In this document: piece after piece, positions 38,410-46,156 of the stretch | How positions within the stretch are numbered: position 1 is the first letter of the stretch | Layout of the letters: the number at the start of each line of letters is the position of its first letter | NCBI GenBank assembly: GCA_963669435.1 | Contig: OY770025.1 | Span: forward strand, 2,418,001 to 2,482,000 | DNA: 64,000 bases | Direction: 5' to 3' | Source: CALJFL01 sp963669435 | GTDB lineage: Bacteria; Pseudomonadota; Gammaproteobacteria; Pseudomonadales; Halieaceae | The notes under the pieces: generated by a model | Database searches by the model: none | Seen by the model: only the letters and a program-made list of their open reading frames with translations | What the model was told of the DNA's origin: nothing | Program-made: the position numbers and the translations under genes

Positions 38410-39621
38410 TTAGAGCTTCTCGTCGGTGGATTCGGAGTCTGTGATGACCTCCAGCGAGCCGATCTCAGCGCGGTAGATCTCTGCCAGAAGCTCTCGCCAC
38501 TGATCATACTGGTCGGCGACGCTGCCGCTCAGCATGACGGACCTGTCTTCCAATTCGATGACCTGGGGTGTGATTTCAGCCTCCAGGGACAGGCCCAGTT
38601 CCTCCAGTGCTTCGACGTGGATCTGTGCCTCGTTGCGGTGCTCCAGGCCGCTTTTTATCAGGTAGCCGCCACCCATGATCGCGACATTCCCTGCTGCCCG
38701 ACTGGTGTTTTCGCTGCTGCCCGCTGCGGCGATGCCCGCCAGCACGGCCACCCCACCGGCGATCAGCCGGCGCGTGCTCTCGGCCTTGAGTTCCTGCAGC
38801 GCAACGACTTCCTCATAGCTTAGCTTGCGCCATTCCTGATACGGGCCGATCATTTCGCCATTAAAGGTACCGTAATATTCCTGCATGGTGTCGACGAACA
38901 AGTGATCGCGCTCGCGAATAACCCGTACCCGCTCCAGCATGGGATCATCCGTAGCGGGCAAGCGCATTACCAGCAATTTGCCCTTGCGATTCTCCGCCAG
39001 GTAACCCTCAAAGGCCTCCTCGGAAAAACTGCGAGCGAACACCAGCTCGGTTACCAGCCGAATATTCTTGCGGTCCAGTTCCCTCAGCTCTTCCTGGCGC
39101 TGTAACAAGTCATTGGCGATGGTGTTATACACGGCCTGGAAAGGATCGTGCTTGGTGCGTGTGGTGACCTCGTAGGCATAGCGGCTGGCGTTGTCGCTGT
39201 ATTCGCGGTCCAGCCAGACGTAGCCCCGTGAATCCTGGGCCAGAATCTTCAGTTTTAGTTGCTCGCCATCGGAGTGCAGTATCTTCCCCGTCACGAGTAA
39301 ATCGGTGATCTGGCTTTCACTGGGTACCACACGCACAGCGCCCCATGCGCCGCTGTTTTGCATGGCTTCGGAAAGCAGATTGGGCATGTACCTGGCCTCT
39401 GCCTTACGGACCTCCGGGTAGATCTGCTGATCTTCGCCATCGTAGTCATCAATGCCTGGATCAAATATCGCGATGGCAACATCCAGGAGCAGGTCTTCCG
39501 CTACCTGTTGGGAGGCATTCTCAATAGTGGGTACCGACGTGGTCTTAACCGTCTGACTGACACAGGCGGATAACAGCGCGGCCATACCAACCGCGCCGAA
39601 CACTTTCAGCCAGGAGCTCAC
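38410..39621 (-). CDS. Large lipoprotein of unknown function
   Basis: The protein (403 residues) has a lipoprotein signal ending LLSAC (Cys20). The N-terminal part resembles the outer-membrane lipoprotein half of envelope assembly systems (DVAIAIFDPGIDDYDG, EARYMPNLLSEAMQNSGAWGAVRVVP, TDLLVTGKILHSDGEQLKLKI). A glycine-rich helix GGVAVLAGIAAAGSS comes later, and a BON/OmpA-like segment may lie at the C-terminus. GTG start overlaps the previous stop (GTGA) and has AAGGG nine bases upstream. Family not identified. Confidence 0.7.
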   Translation of the reverse strand: MSSWLKVFGAVGMAALLSACVSQTVKTTSVPTIENASQQVAEDLLLDVAIAIFDPGIDDYDGEDQQIYPEVRKAEARYMPNLLSEAMQNSGAWGAVRVVPSESQITDLLVTGKILHSDGEQLKLKILAQDSRGYVWLDREYSDNASRYAYEVTTRTKHDPFQAVYNTIANDLLQRQEELRELDRKNIRLVTELVFARSFSEEAFEGYLAENRKGKLLVMRLPATDDPMLERVRVIRERDHLFVDTMQEYYGTFNGEMIGPYQEWRKLSYEEVVALQELKAESTRRLIAGGVAVLAGIAAAGSSENTSRAAGNVAIMGGGYLIKSGLEHRNEAQIHVEALEELGLSLEAEITPQVIELEDRSVMLSGSVADQYDQWRELLAEIYRAEIGSLEVITDSESTDEKL

Positions 39622-40865
39622 GGCGAAATACCCTTATATTTGCGATATTCATCCCAGAGCTTCTCGCGGATGGCCGGGTCGGGCTCGCGCATCGCTGCTT
39701 CGCGCAGCTGGCGTGCTACAACGTCATCGTCGTTGCCAGTGGGTATATCCGCGGGAGGAGGGTATTTAGCAGTATTTTGCGGTATTTCCCCACCACCGGC
39801 TGACGCTCCTCCCATGCCACCACCGGTGCTGTAGCCGCCGGCGTCGGCGATACCATCTTCAATCATGCCGCCGCCGTACCCGCCTGTGCCACCGCTACTG
39901 GATCCCTCCTCTGGCGCCGGCGTCGGTGGGGGGGTGCGATTGCGCGCAGCCTCCCGCTGAGCTGCCTGCTCCTCAAGAATAATCGCATCGAATACGTCGG
40001 TGCCCTGTTCTAACTGTGCGTCGAGGATGGCCACCTGCTCGGCAGGCGTGAGTGGGCCGCCGCTACCCTGTGACGTACCGCCAGCACCGCTCTCGGTGCC
40101 TTCCTGGCCGGCTGGCCCGGTGCCGGGTTCAGTACCATCGCCGGGGAAACCTCCCGTGCCTGCTTGTGATCCGGGGCTACCCGGTGCGCCTTCGGCTTCA
40201 CCCATGGCGTCTTCCATGGCACCAAGAATTTCTTCAAAAGTCGGCTCGTCGAGCAATCCTGGCAGTCCGGTTCCGGTGTCCACGCCCACCTCAAATCCAG
40301 GTTCGCCTTCTCCTTCACCGGTGGCGTCTGTGCCGCCTGATTCACTGCCGTCGCCGGACGTGCCGGCTACCTCTTCCATGCCCGGTTCGCCGGCTCCCCC
40401 TGGGTCCATCTCGCTGCCATCCTGGCCCGGTGCCTCACCCTGCGGGAACTCCCCCATACCCTCGTTGCCGCTCGGCTCACCACTTTCGGTGGACGCGGAC
40501 TGCTCTCCCTGTGACTGCCCGGGGGGTTGCGAACCGCTGGGAGTTTGCGGACCACTGCTACCCGACGGTGGTGTCGAGCTGGATGGTGGAGTCTGGGAAT
40601 TGCTGGCAGAACTCGGAGAGCTACTGCTCGGCGGGCTCTGCGAACTGCTTGAAGGTTGCGAGCTGCTGGGAGAACTGGGTGGCGGGCTGCTACTGGATGG
40701 GCTGCTGCTGGAACTCGGTGGGGACGAACTCGGTGAAGGCGGCTGCGGGGTGGTCGGATTGCTGGCACTGGGGCAGCCGCTCAGCACCAGGCACAAACCT
40801 GCAGCGCCTGCTAGCTTGATCAGCTGGCACGTTAGTAACTTGTATTCACCATTTCGTCGTGTCAT
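39618..40865 (-). CDS. Ser/Pro/Gly-rich lipoprotein
   Basis: The protein (415 residues) has a lipoprotein signal ending LVLSGC (Cys31), followed by ~100 residues almost purely Ser/Pro/Gln and then ~170 residues of Gly/Glu/Ser-rich sequence. A short helical segment (LTPAEQVAILDAQLEQGTDVFDAIILEEQAAQRE) and a conserved-looking C-terminus (DDDVVARQLREAAMREPDPAIREKLWDEYRKYKG) come last. The layout is a lipid anchor, a long flexible tether and a small terminal domain. The start ATG lies 20 bases inside the upstream gene. The opposite-strand 312-aa reading here is a low-complexity shadow. Confidence 0.75.
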   Translation of the reverse strand: MTRRNGEYKLLTCQLIKLAGAAGLCLVLSGCPSASNPTTPQPPSPSSSPPSSSSSPSSSSPPPSSPSSSQPSSSSQSPPSSSSPSSASNSQTPPSSSTPPSGSSGPQTPSGSQPPGQSQGEQSASTESGEPSGNEGMGEFPQGEAPGQDGSEMDPGGAGEPGMEEVAGTSGDGSESGGTDATGEGEGEPGFEVGVDTGTGLPGLLDEPTFEEILGAMEDAMGEAEGAPGSPGSQAGTGGFPGDGTEPGTGPAGQEGTESGAGGTSQGSGGPLTPAEQVAILDAQLEQGTDVFDAIILEEQAAQREAARNRTPPPTPAPEEGSSSGGTGGYGGGMIEDGIADAGGYSTGGGMGGASAGGGEIPQNTAKYPPPADIPTGNDDDVVARQLREAAMREPDPAIREKLWDEYRKYKGISP

Positions 40866-42216
40866 AGGCCCAGGATATACCTTCAGTTGCTACCGGTTCG
40901 CCATTTTCAAAACGTGGCCTGAACCGCGTGCGACGTAACTTGCGCATAAAACGGTTGGCGACGGCATCATTGGCGACAGGCGGTTCATCTGCATCTTCAG
41001 CTTCAGAATCGATTTCGTCGATACGGCGCAGGTCCACCACCCTTCCACGATCGCTCACCCCGAATTCTAGCAGTAAATTCGCCATTTCCAGACTGGTTGT
41101 CTCCGGAAAAGGCTTAACTTCCTCCATACTAGGAAGTGGCACCGGAGCGCCGAACTCTCGTGCCAGTTCAACTTGGGCATTTTCGGATTCCGCAAGTTCC
41201 ATAAAGGCCTCGCGGTAAATCTCGATGGCTGACTCTTTTTCGCCGTGGAAAAACAACCAGTCGCCCAGGCGGGTCATGCCTCGCGCGCGCACTACCCGGT
41301 CTTCCTCGTTGTTTTTCTGCTCGATATCGTCAATGGCGTGAATAACGGCCTGGCCCTTTTTGAAGCTCTGGGAGCGGTAGGCATTGAACCGGCTCTTGTC
41401 ATAGCGATCGCTCAGGTTCTCCCCGAAGGTGCTGCTCTGCTCGCCCTGGTAGGCGGAGATCAGGTATTGCGCTTCCAGCATGCCATTGAGAGGGATTAGC
41501 AGGGCCAGCGAGTGCTCGCCTTCCTCCTGGATGACGTCATTCAGCGCCAGTCGATAGAGGTCCCACATATTCAGCAGCCGGGGAAAATCCAGCTCTCCAA
41601 CGCCCATGTCATAAGCCCGCCGCTGCCAGCGCGCCTGCTGCATTAGCGCCTGGGCGCGCTGGTCACCCTCGCGCAGCCCGCGCTGCTGCACGCGGTACAG
41701 GTATCCCTGGCGCTCGTCGGCCTGCAGGTAGTCGCCCATGGCCATGTGGCTGGCGATTTCAGTTTGCAGCAGTGGAATCTGGTCAATGCTGTACAGGCCA
41801 CTGTTGACCCGGGCCAGGTGCACGCCGCGTTTGAGCGTTTTGATCGCTTCTTCGTGGCGGCCCTGTTGCTGCAGTGACAGGCCAAGGCTCAACAGCTGCT
41901 CGTGGAGCCCTTGCGCATAGGCACCATCGCTAGCTTCAATATTTGCGATAGCGTCGCGATAGTATTTCACATCGCGGCTATCGATGAGAGCGGGTTCGGC
42001 AAATGCATCCTCTACCGTATTGAGTGGTTCCTGCGCAATTGACTCCCCGGTAGACAGGGAGTCCTCTTCGCCCTGTGTTTGCTCCACGGCGTAAACTGGC
42101 GATGCGCACAATAGTGCAATCGTTAAAACGTGGGACAAAGTACTGGACGAAAACACGTGTTTGATCTCTCTCGCAGCAACCTCACCGCTGCCTGGGCGTC
42201 TCTTGGAGCGAACCAC
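40846..42216 (-). CDS. Exported TPR protein with TonB C-terminal-like domain
   Basis: The protein (456 residues) has a signal segment ending ALLCASPVYA, TPR-like helices (about 75-130: LGLSLQQQGRHEEAIKTLKRGV, then LQTEIASHMAMGDYLQADERQ) and a C-terminal domain resembling TonB-C: LLLEFGVSDRGRVVDLRRID, then VANRFMRKLRRTRFRPRFENGEPV. The start is set at GTG 42216 with AGGGAGG six bases upstream; a TTG six bases earlier abuts that site. It is the first gene of the operon. In TonB, this domain contacts outer-membrane receptors; here it is on a soluble periplasmic protein. Confidence 0.78.
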   Translation of the reverse strand: MVRSKRRPGSGEVAAREIKHVFSSSTLSHVLTIALLCASPVYAVEQTQGEEDSLSTGESIAQEPLNTVEDAFAEPALIDSRDVKYYRDAIANIEASDGAYAQGLHEQLLSLGLSLQQQGRHEEAIKTLKRGVHLARVNSGLYSIDQIPLLQTEIASHMAMGDYLQADERQGYLYRVQQRGLREGDQRAQALMQQARWQRRAYDMGVGELDFPRLLNMWDLYRLALNDVIQEEGEHSLALLIPLNGMLEAQYLISAYQGEQSSTFGENLSDRYDKSRFNAYRSQSFKKGQAVIHAIDDIEQKNNEEDRVVRARGMTRLGDWLFFHGEKESAIEIYREAFMELAESENAQVELAREFGAPVPLPSMEEVKPFPETTSLEMANLLLEFGVSDRGRVVDLRRIDEIDSEAEDADEPPVANDAVANRFMRKLRRTRFRPRFENGEPVATEGISWAYDTTKW

Positions 42217-42322
42217 AAACAACCTCCCTTCAGTATAGACCTACCCGTTGGTCTCACACAAAATACGCACCAAAATGGCTAGCGGTCCACTCGCAGCCGC
42301 TATTCACCATTAAGGAGACAGC

Positions 42323-42698
42323 GTGAATCGGTTCAAGTTCGATACCGCAGTGGAAAAGCGTCACGACACACCAAGGCCTGTACCTGGCTCCACTGGGGGC
42401 CGGACCGATAGAATACCAAATTGAAACTCGTAGATTGGGTCGTACCAGCAGCCAGGCAATGGTGCTATTCGCTGACACGTTTTCACCGGCAATTTTTAAC
42501 GTCATGGGACCAGTGGGCTGGGTACCCTCCGTCGATCTCTATGTGCAGTTGTGTGCAAGTCCTGCGCCTGGGTTCATCCAGGCTGTCACTACCACTCGCT
42601 ACCTGACCGATGGCGTATTGGAAGAGGACGGCGAATACTGTGACAGTAGCGGTCAGCTGGTGGCCATCAGTCGCCAGATGGCGAGGTTGCGACGTTAG
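42323..42698 (+). pseudogene. Degenerate acyl-CoA thioesterase (TesB-like)
   Basis: A GTG start with AAGGAG upstream opens MNRFKFDTAVEKRHD, a thioesterase N-terminus, which soon hits a stop in that frame. A different frame (42369-42698) carries YLAPLGAGPIEYQIETRRLGR and the family C-terminus MGPVGWVPSVDLYVQL, then QAVTTTRYLTDGVLEEDGEY. About 125 codons remain of a usual ~260, so there is a frameshift and at least two internal deletions. It converges with ggt with a four-base stop overlap. Confidence 0.72.
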
Positions 42699-44440
42699 TA
42701 GCTGGCCACCCAGCCTCCGGGGCGCCGTGTGTCAGTGGCGCCCAGCATCCAGCCGTCCTGCAGCATGATCGATTGGGTGCGCCCAAGCGTACGCTTGCCA
42801 ATCTCCGGGTTCTGCCCCCAGGCCTTAAGCAGGGTAATCGTGTCCGGACTCACGCCGCTTTCAACGATGACCTTGTCCGGAAGCCACTGATGGTGCACCC
42901 TGGCGCCGGCGGCTGCCGAGGCAATGTTCATATCAAAGACCATAGCGTTCAGTAGGGTCTGCAGCACCGTGGTAATGATCGTGCTACCACCGGGGCTGCC
43001 CGTTGCCAGCCAGGGCTTGCCATGGCGAAACACCATCGTGGGACTCATTGAAGACAGGGGACGTTTACCACCGGCAATGCTGTTGCCCTGGCCTTCGACC
43101 AACCCGAAGGCATTGGGAACACCCGGACGTGCAGCGAAGTCGGCCATCTCATTATTGAGCAGCATGCCGGTACCTGGTACGGCGATATGAGCACCAAAGC
43201 TGAAATTCAGTGTGTAGGTATTGCTGACAACGTTACCTTGACCGTCAGCCACCGTGTAATGCGTAGTGTCCGTACTCTCGCTTACGGCTAGCTTGCCAGC
43301 GCTGACTTCAGAGGACGGTGTGGCGTGACCCGCGTCAATACGCGTACGTTGCCGTTGCGCGTACTCTTTGCTGATCAATTCGGTAACCGGTATGGGCGTG
43401 AAATCAGGATCGCCCAGGTACTTGCTGCGGTCGGCATAGGCCAGTTTCATGCTCTCAATGAGCAAGTGCAGGTAGCTGGCACTGTTGTGACCCAGGGCGC
43501 GCAGGTCATAGCCCTCCAGTATATTGAGCATCTGCAAAATGTGGACACCGCCGGAAGAAGGCGGGGGTGTTGATACCACAGTGAAGTCGTGGAATTGGCC
43601 TGAAATCGGTTCTCTCTCCACTGCCCTGTACCCAGCCAGGTCCTTCAATGTCATTAGTCCGTTGTTGGCCTCCATGTCGGCGACAATCCTGCGCGCGATT
43701 TCGCCTTCATAGAAGGCTTTTTGCCCATGCTTACTGATCTGCCTGAGTGTCCAGGCCAGGTCTTGCTGTCGCCAGTTATCCCCCACCTCCAACAGCGAGC
43801 CGTCTTTCCTGAAGAACAGTCGGCTTGCCTCCGGGTCCATGCGCAGGCGCTCCGCCCGTGCATTGATTTCATAGTTGAGCGCAAAGGTGACCGGGAAGCC
43901 CTTGTCGGCCAGTTTGATGGCTGGTGCGAGTACTTCCTGCAACGACATGGTGCCGTATTTTTCCAGCGCCATGATCAGGCCCGCGACGGTACCTGGCACC
44001 CCGGCAGATTGATGGCTGAAGTATTCCCGGCTTCGATCCACTTCTCCCTCTGCATTAAGGAACAGGTCGGCGTCAGCTGCCGCCGGCGCGGTTTCACGAT
44101 AGTCGATCAATGTCTGGGAGTCGCTTTCGGCCAGGTGGATAAGCATGAATCCGCCGCCACCCAGATTGCCGGCACGGGGATAGGTTACTGCAAGTGCAAA
44201 GCCGGTAGCGACTGCAGCATCGACGGCATTTCCGCCCTGCCGCAGAATCTCGGTACCGACTTCGGAAGCGAGCCTTTCCGGACCTACCACCATGCCCTGT
44301 TTGGCCACTACCGGCAGGAACCGGGTCCGGTAATCGATGATTGGGGTTTGGACTTCCGCGGCGCTCTGTGCGATTGAGCTGCTGCTTGCCACCGTCAGAA
44401 CACAGGCAAGGACGGTATGACGAAGAACCTTGAAGTACAT
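42695..44440 (-). CDS. ggt: Gamma-glutamyltransferase
   Basis: The protein (581 residues) has a signal peptide (VLRHTVLACVLTVASSSSIAQ), the N-terminal GGNAVDAAVATGFALAVTYPRAGNLGGGGFM signature and the catalytic threonine in DTTHYTVADGQGN, where autocleavage yields two subunits. The substrate-binding PLSSMSPTMVF and GSPGGSTIITTV motifs are present. It hydrolyses or transfers the gamma-glutamyl group of glutathione in the periplasm. Complete and typical. Divergent from a small hypothetical gene across 138 bases. Confidence 0.96.
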   Translation of the reverse strand: MYFKVLRHTVLACVLTVASSSSIAQSAAEVQTPIIDYRTRFLPVVAKQGMVVGPERLASEVGTEILRQGGNAVDAAVATGFALAVTYPRAGNLGGGGFMLIHLAESDSQTLIDYRETAPAAADADLFLNAEGEVDRSREYFSHQSAGVPGTVAGLIMALEKYGTMSLQEVLAPAIKLADKGFPVTFALNYEINARAERLRMDPEASRLFFRKDGSLLEVGDNWRQQDLAWTLRQISKHGQKAFYEGEIARRIVADMEANNGLMTLKDLAGYRAVEREPISGQFHDFTVVSTPPPSSGGVHILQMLNILEGYDLRALGHNSASYLHLLIESMKLAYADRSKYLGDPDFTPIPVTELISKEYAQRQRTRIDAGHATPSSEVSAGKLAVSESTDTTHYTVADGQGNVVSNTYTLNFSFGAHIAVPGTGMLLNNEMADFAARPGVPNAFGLVEGQGNSIAGGKRPLSSMSPTMVFRHGKPWLATGSPGGSTIITTVLQTLLNAMVFDMNIASAAAGARVHHQWLPDKVIVESGVSPDTITLLKAWGQNPEIGKRTLGRTQSIMLQDGWMLGATDTRRPGGWVASY

Positions 44441-44578
44441 TGAAGCGAGTTCCCAGAAATTTAGACAGCGCAGACTGTACCTTTTTTAACGCCTAAAACA
44501 TAATCGAGTTAAGGCACCTCTGCACGATAGAGTAATGCCTCAGCGGAGCCTTAACCAGAATCGAGGAACACAGGACGG

Positions 44579-44902
44579 GTGACAGCGTTTCCAGACAACG
44601 CGGCCGAGGTGCTGATGACTGAATTGCGGCATCGTTGGTGCACCGCATTTGCGCAGTTGCGTGACGGAGAAGATTGGCCTCCGGGTGGTCGAATGCGTAC
44701 TGAGGGGTTGATGGAGGCGTTTCGATTGCTGTCACCTGGCTCAGAATCCGAGCTGTTGACGGCAATGGACGCGTGCCATTATGAGGTGTTTGGCGTGACT
44801 CTGGCGGATAGATTCGGCGAGGATTGGCAGGCCTTTTATCCTTTCCCGCAAATACCTGTGGTAATGACTCGAGCGCCGGTGTATCCATCGACCCCCGATT
44901 GA
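44579..44902 (+). CDS. Small hypothetical protein
   Basis: A 107-residue reading frame with GTG start and no signal peptide or membrane segment. Its composition (ELRHRWCTAFAQLRDGEDWPPGGRMRTEG, MDACHYEVFGVTLADRFGEDWQAFYPF) is like a real globular protein. Family unknown. It ends 32 bases before the DUF4136 lipoprotein start, and a TATAAT lies between them, so the two may not be one transcript. Confidence 0.5.
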   Translation: MTAFPDNAAEVLMTELRHRWCTAFAQLRDGEDWPPGGRMRTEGLMEAFRLLSPGSESELLTAMDACHYEVFGVTLADRFGEDWQAFYPFPQIPVVMTRAPVYPSTPD

Positions 44903-44934
44903 CTATAATGCGGAGCAAACTGAAGGAACCAGCT

Positions 44935-45489
44935 ATGACTATACGACTTTTACAGGCTCTGGCCCTGGCCGCACTGGCGGCGTTCGCCGGCGGGTGCACG
45001 ACCCCGCTGGAGGCGACGACGGACTTTGATCAGGGCTATGATTTCTCCAAGGTCCAAAAAATCGCGATTCAGCCAACCTCACGCACAGACCCGGCCACTA
45101 TTCGCATCAGTGATATGCAGATCAACCGGGTCAATGAAGCTATCGCCGACGAGTTAACCCGCAAGGGGTTCCAGATCGTGGATAACAATGCCGACGCGGA
45201 CATGTTGCTGGCCTGGCACCTGGTCACCCAGGAGAAGACTGACGTGAGAACCTACAATTCCATGAGTTACTACAACTGCTGGCGCTGCGGACCCTCGGTC
45301 TCTGATGTCAGCGTCCGGCAGTACACCCAGGGCACCTTCATCGTCGACCTGATCGACCCGGCGCGAAACCAGTCGGCGTGGCGGTCTATTATCCAGTCCC
45401 GGTTGAGCTCCACCCCCGATCCGGATGCAGGCGCAGAGCGTCGCCAGGAAGCAGCAAGGGCCATATTCGCAGAGTTTCCTCCGTACTGA
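44935..45489 (+). CDS. DUF4136-type lipoprotein
   Basis: The protein (184 residues) has a lipoprotein signal ending FAGGC (Cys20). The mature part opens TTDFDQGYDFSKVQKIAI, the DUF4136 hallmark, and continues INRVNEAIADELTRKGFQIVDNNADADMLLAWHL. Function is unknown in the family. ATG 44935 is chosen because AAGGAA lies upstream and the signal begins there. It is followed 20 bases later by pdxH. Confidence 0.88.
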   Translation: MTIRLLQALALAALAAFAGGCTTPLEATTDFDQGYDFSKVQKIAIQPTSRTDPATIRISDMQINRVNEAIADELTRKGFQIVDNNADADMLLAWHLVTQEKTDVRTYNSMSYYNCWRCGPSVSDVSVRQYTQGTFIVDLIDPARNQSAWRSIIQSRLSSTPDPDAGAERRQEAARAIFAEFPPY

Positions 45490-45509
45490 CCTGACGGTCC
45501 GGGAGACAC

Positions 45510-46148
45510 GTGAGCTACGAGGAGTTCCGGCGGGAGTACCTGGCTGATGGGCTGTCGCGGGATATGCTGGCAGCCTGTCCCATCAGCCAATTTGAGCGAT
45601 GGTTAAAGCAAGCCGTGGAGGCGGATCTCGGCGACCCCACGGCAATGTCCCTGGCCACGATCGATGCGGCCGGACGTCCGTGGCAGCGCATTGTGCTGCT
45701 GAAAGCGGTGTCCACAGACGGTTTTGTTTTTTATACCAATCACAGCAGCGCCAAAGCGGTGGATATAGCCGCGCACCCCGAGGTGTCGCTGCTCTTTCCT
45801 TGGAACGCGCTTGACCGGCAGGTGATTGTAGGCGGCATTGCGCAGAAGATGTCTGTCGCGGAGTCAGCACGCTACTTTCTTACCCGCCCCAGGGAGAGTC
45901 AGTTAGCCGCCTGGGCGTCACACCAGAGTAAAACCATTTCCACGCGCGCATTGCTGCTGCAGCAAATGCAGTCCATGCGCGAAAAATTCGGCAAGGGAGA
46001 AATTCCGGCACCCGATTTTTGGGGTGGCTACCGGGTCGTCCCGGAACGGATTGAGTTCTGGCAGGGAGGCGAGCATCGTCTGCACGACCGCTTTCGCTAT
46101 TTGCGCGATGGTGAAGATACCTGGGTGATCGAACAGTTGCAGCCCTAG
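45510..46148 (+). CDS. pdxH: Pyridoxamine 5'-phosphate oxidase
   Basis: The protein (212 residues) matches PdxH end to end: AMSLATIDAAGRPWQRIVLLK (FMN binding), FYTNHSSAKAVDIA, ARYFLTRPRESQLAAWASHQS, and the C-terminal PDFWGGYRVVPERIEFWQGGEHRLHDRFRY. It makes pyridoxal 5'-phosphate from pyridoxine or pyridoxamine phosphate using FMN. GTG start. Converges with cinA eight bases away. Confidence 0.97.
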   Translation: MSYEEFRREYLADGLSRDMLAACPISQFERWLKQAVEADLGDPTAMSLATIDAAGRPWQRIVLLKAVSTDGFVFYTNHSSAKAVDIAAHPEVSLLFPWNALDRQVIVGGIAQKMSVAESARYFLTRPRESQLAAWASHQSKTISTRALLLQQMQSMREKFGKGEIPAPDFWGGYRVVPERIEFWQGGEHRLHDRFRYLRDGEDTWVIEQLQP

Positions 46149-46156
46149 CAGGTTAA

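Noticed and set aside
40000..40938. 312-residue plus-strand reading frame rich in Pro, Ser and Cys
   Set aside because: It is the mirror of the low-complexity Ser/Pro/Gly lipoprotein on the other strand; it has no domain, and its strand is opposite to the operon.
42230..42265. Promoter TTGTGT-18-TATACT upstream of the ExbB/VWA operon
   Set aside because: The implied transcript would start inside the ribosome-binding site of the first gene, and the -35 is poor.
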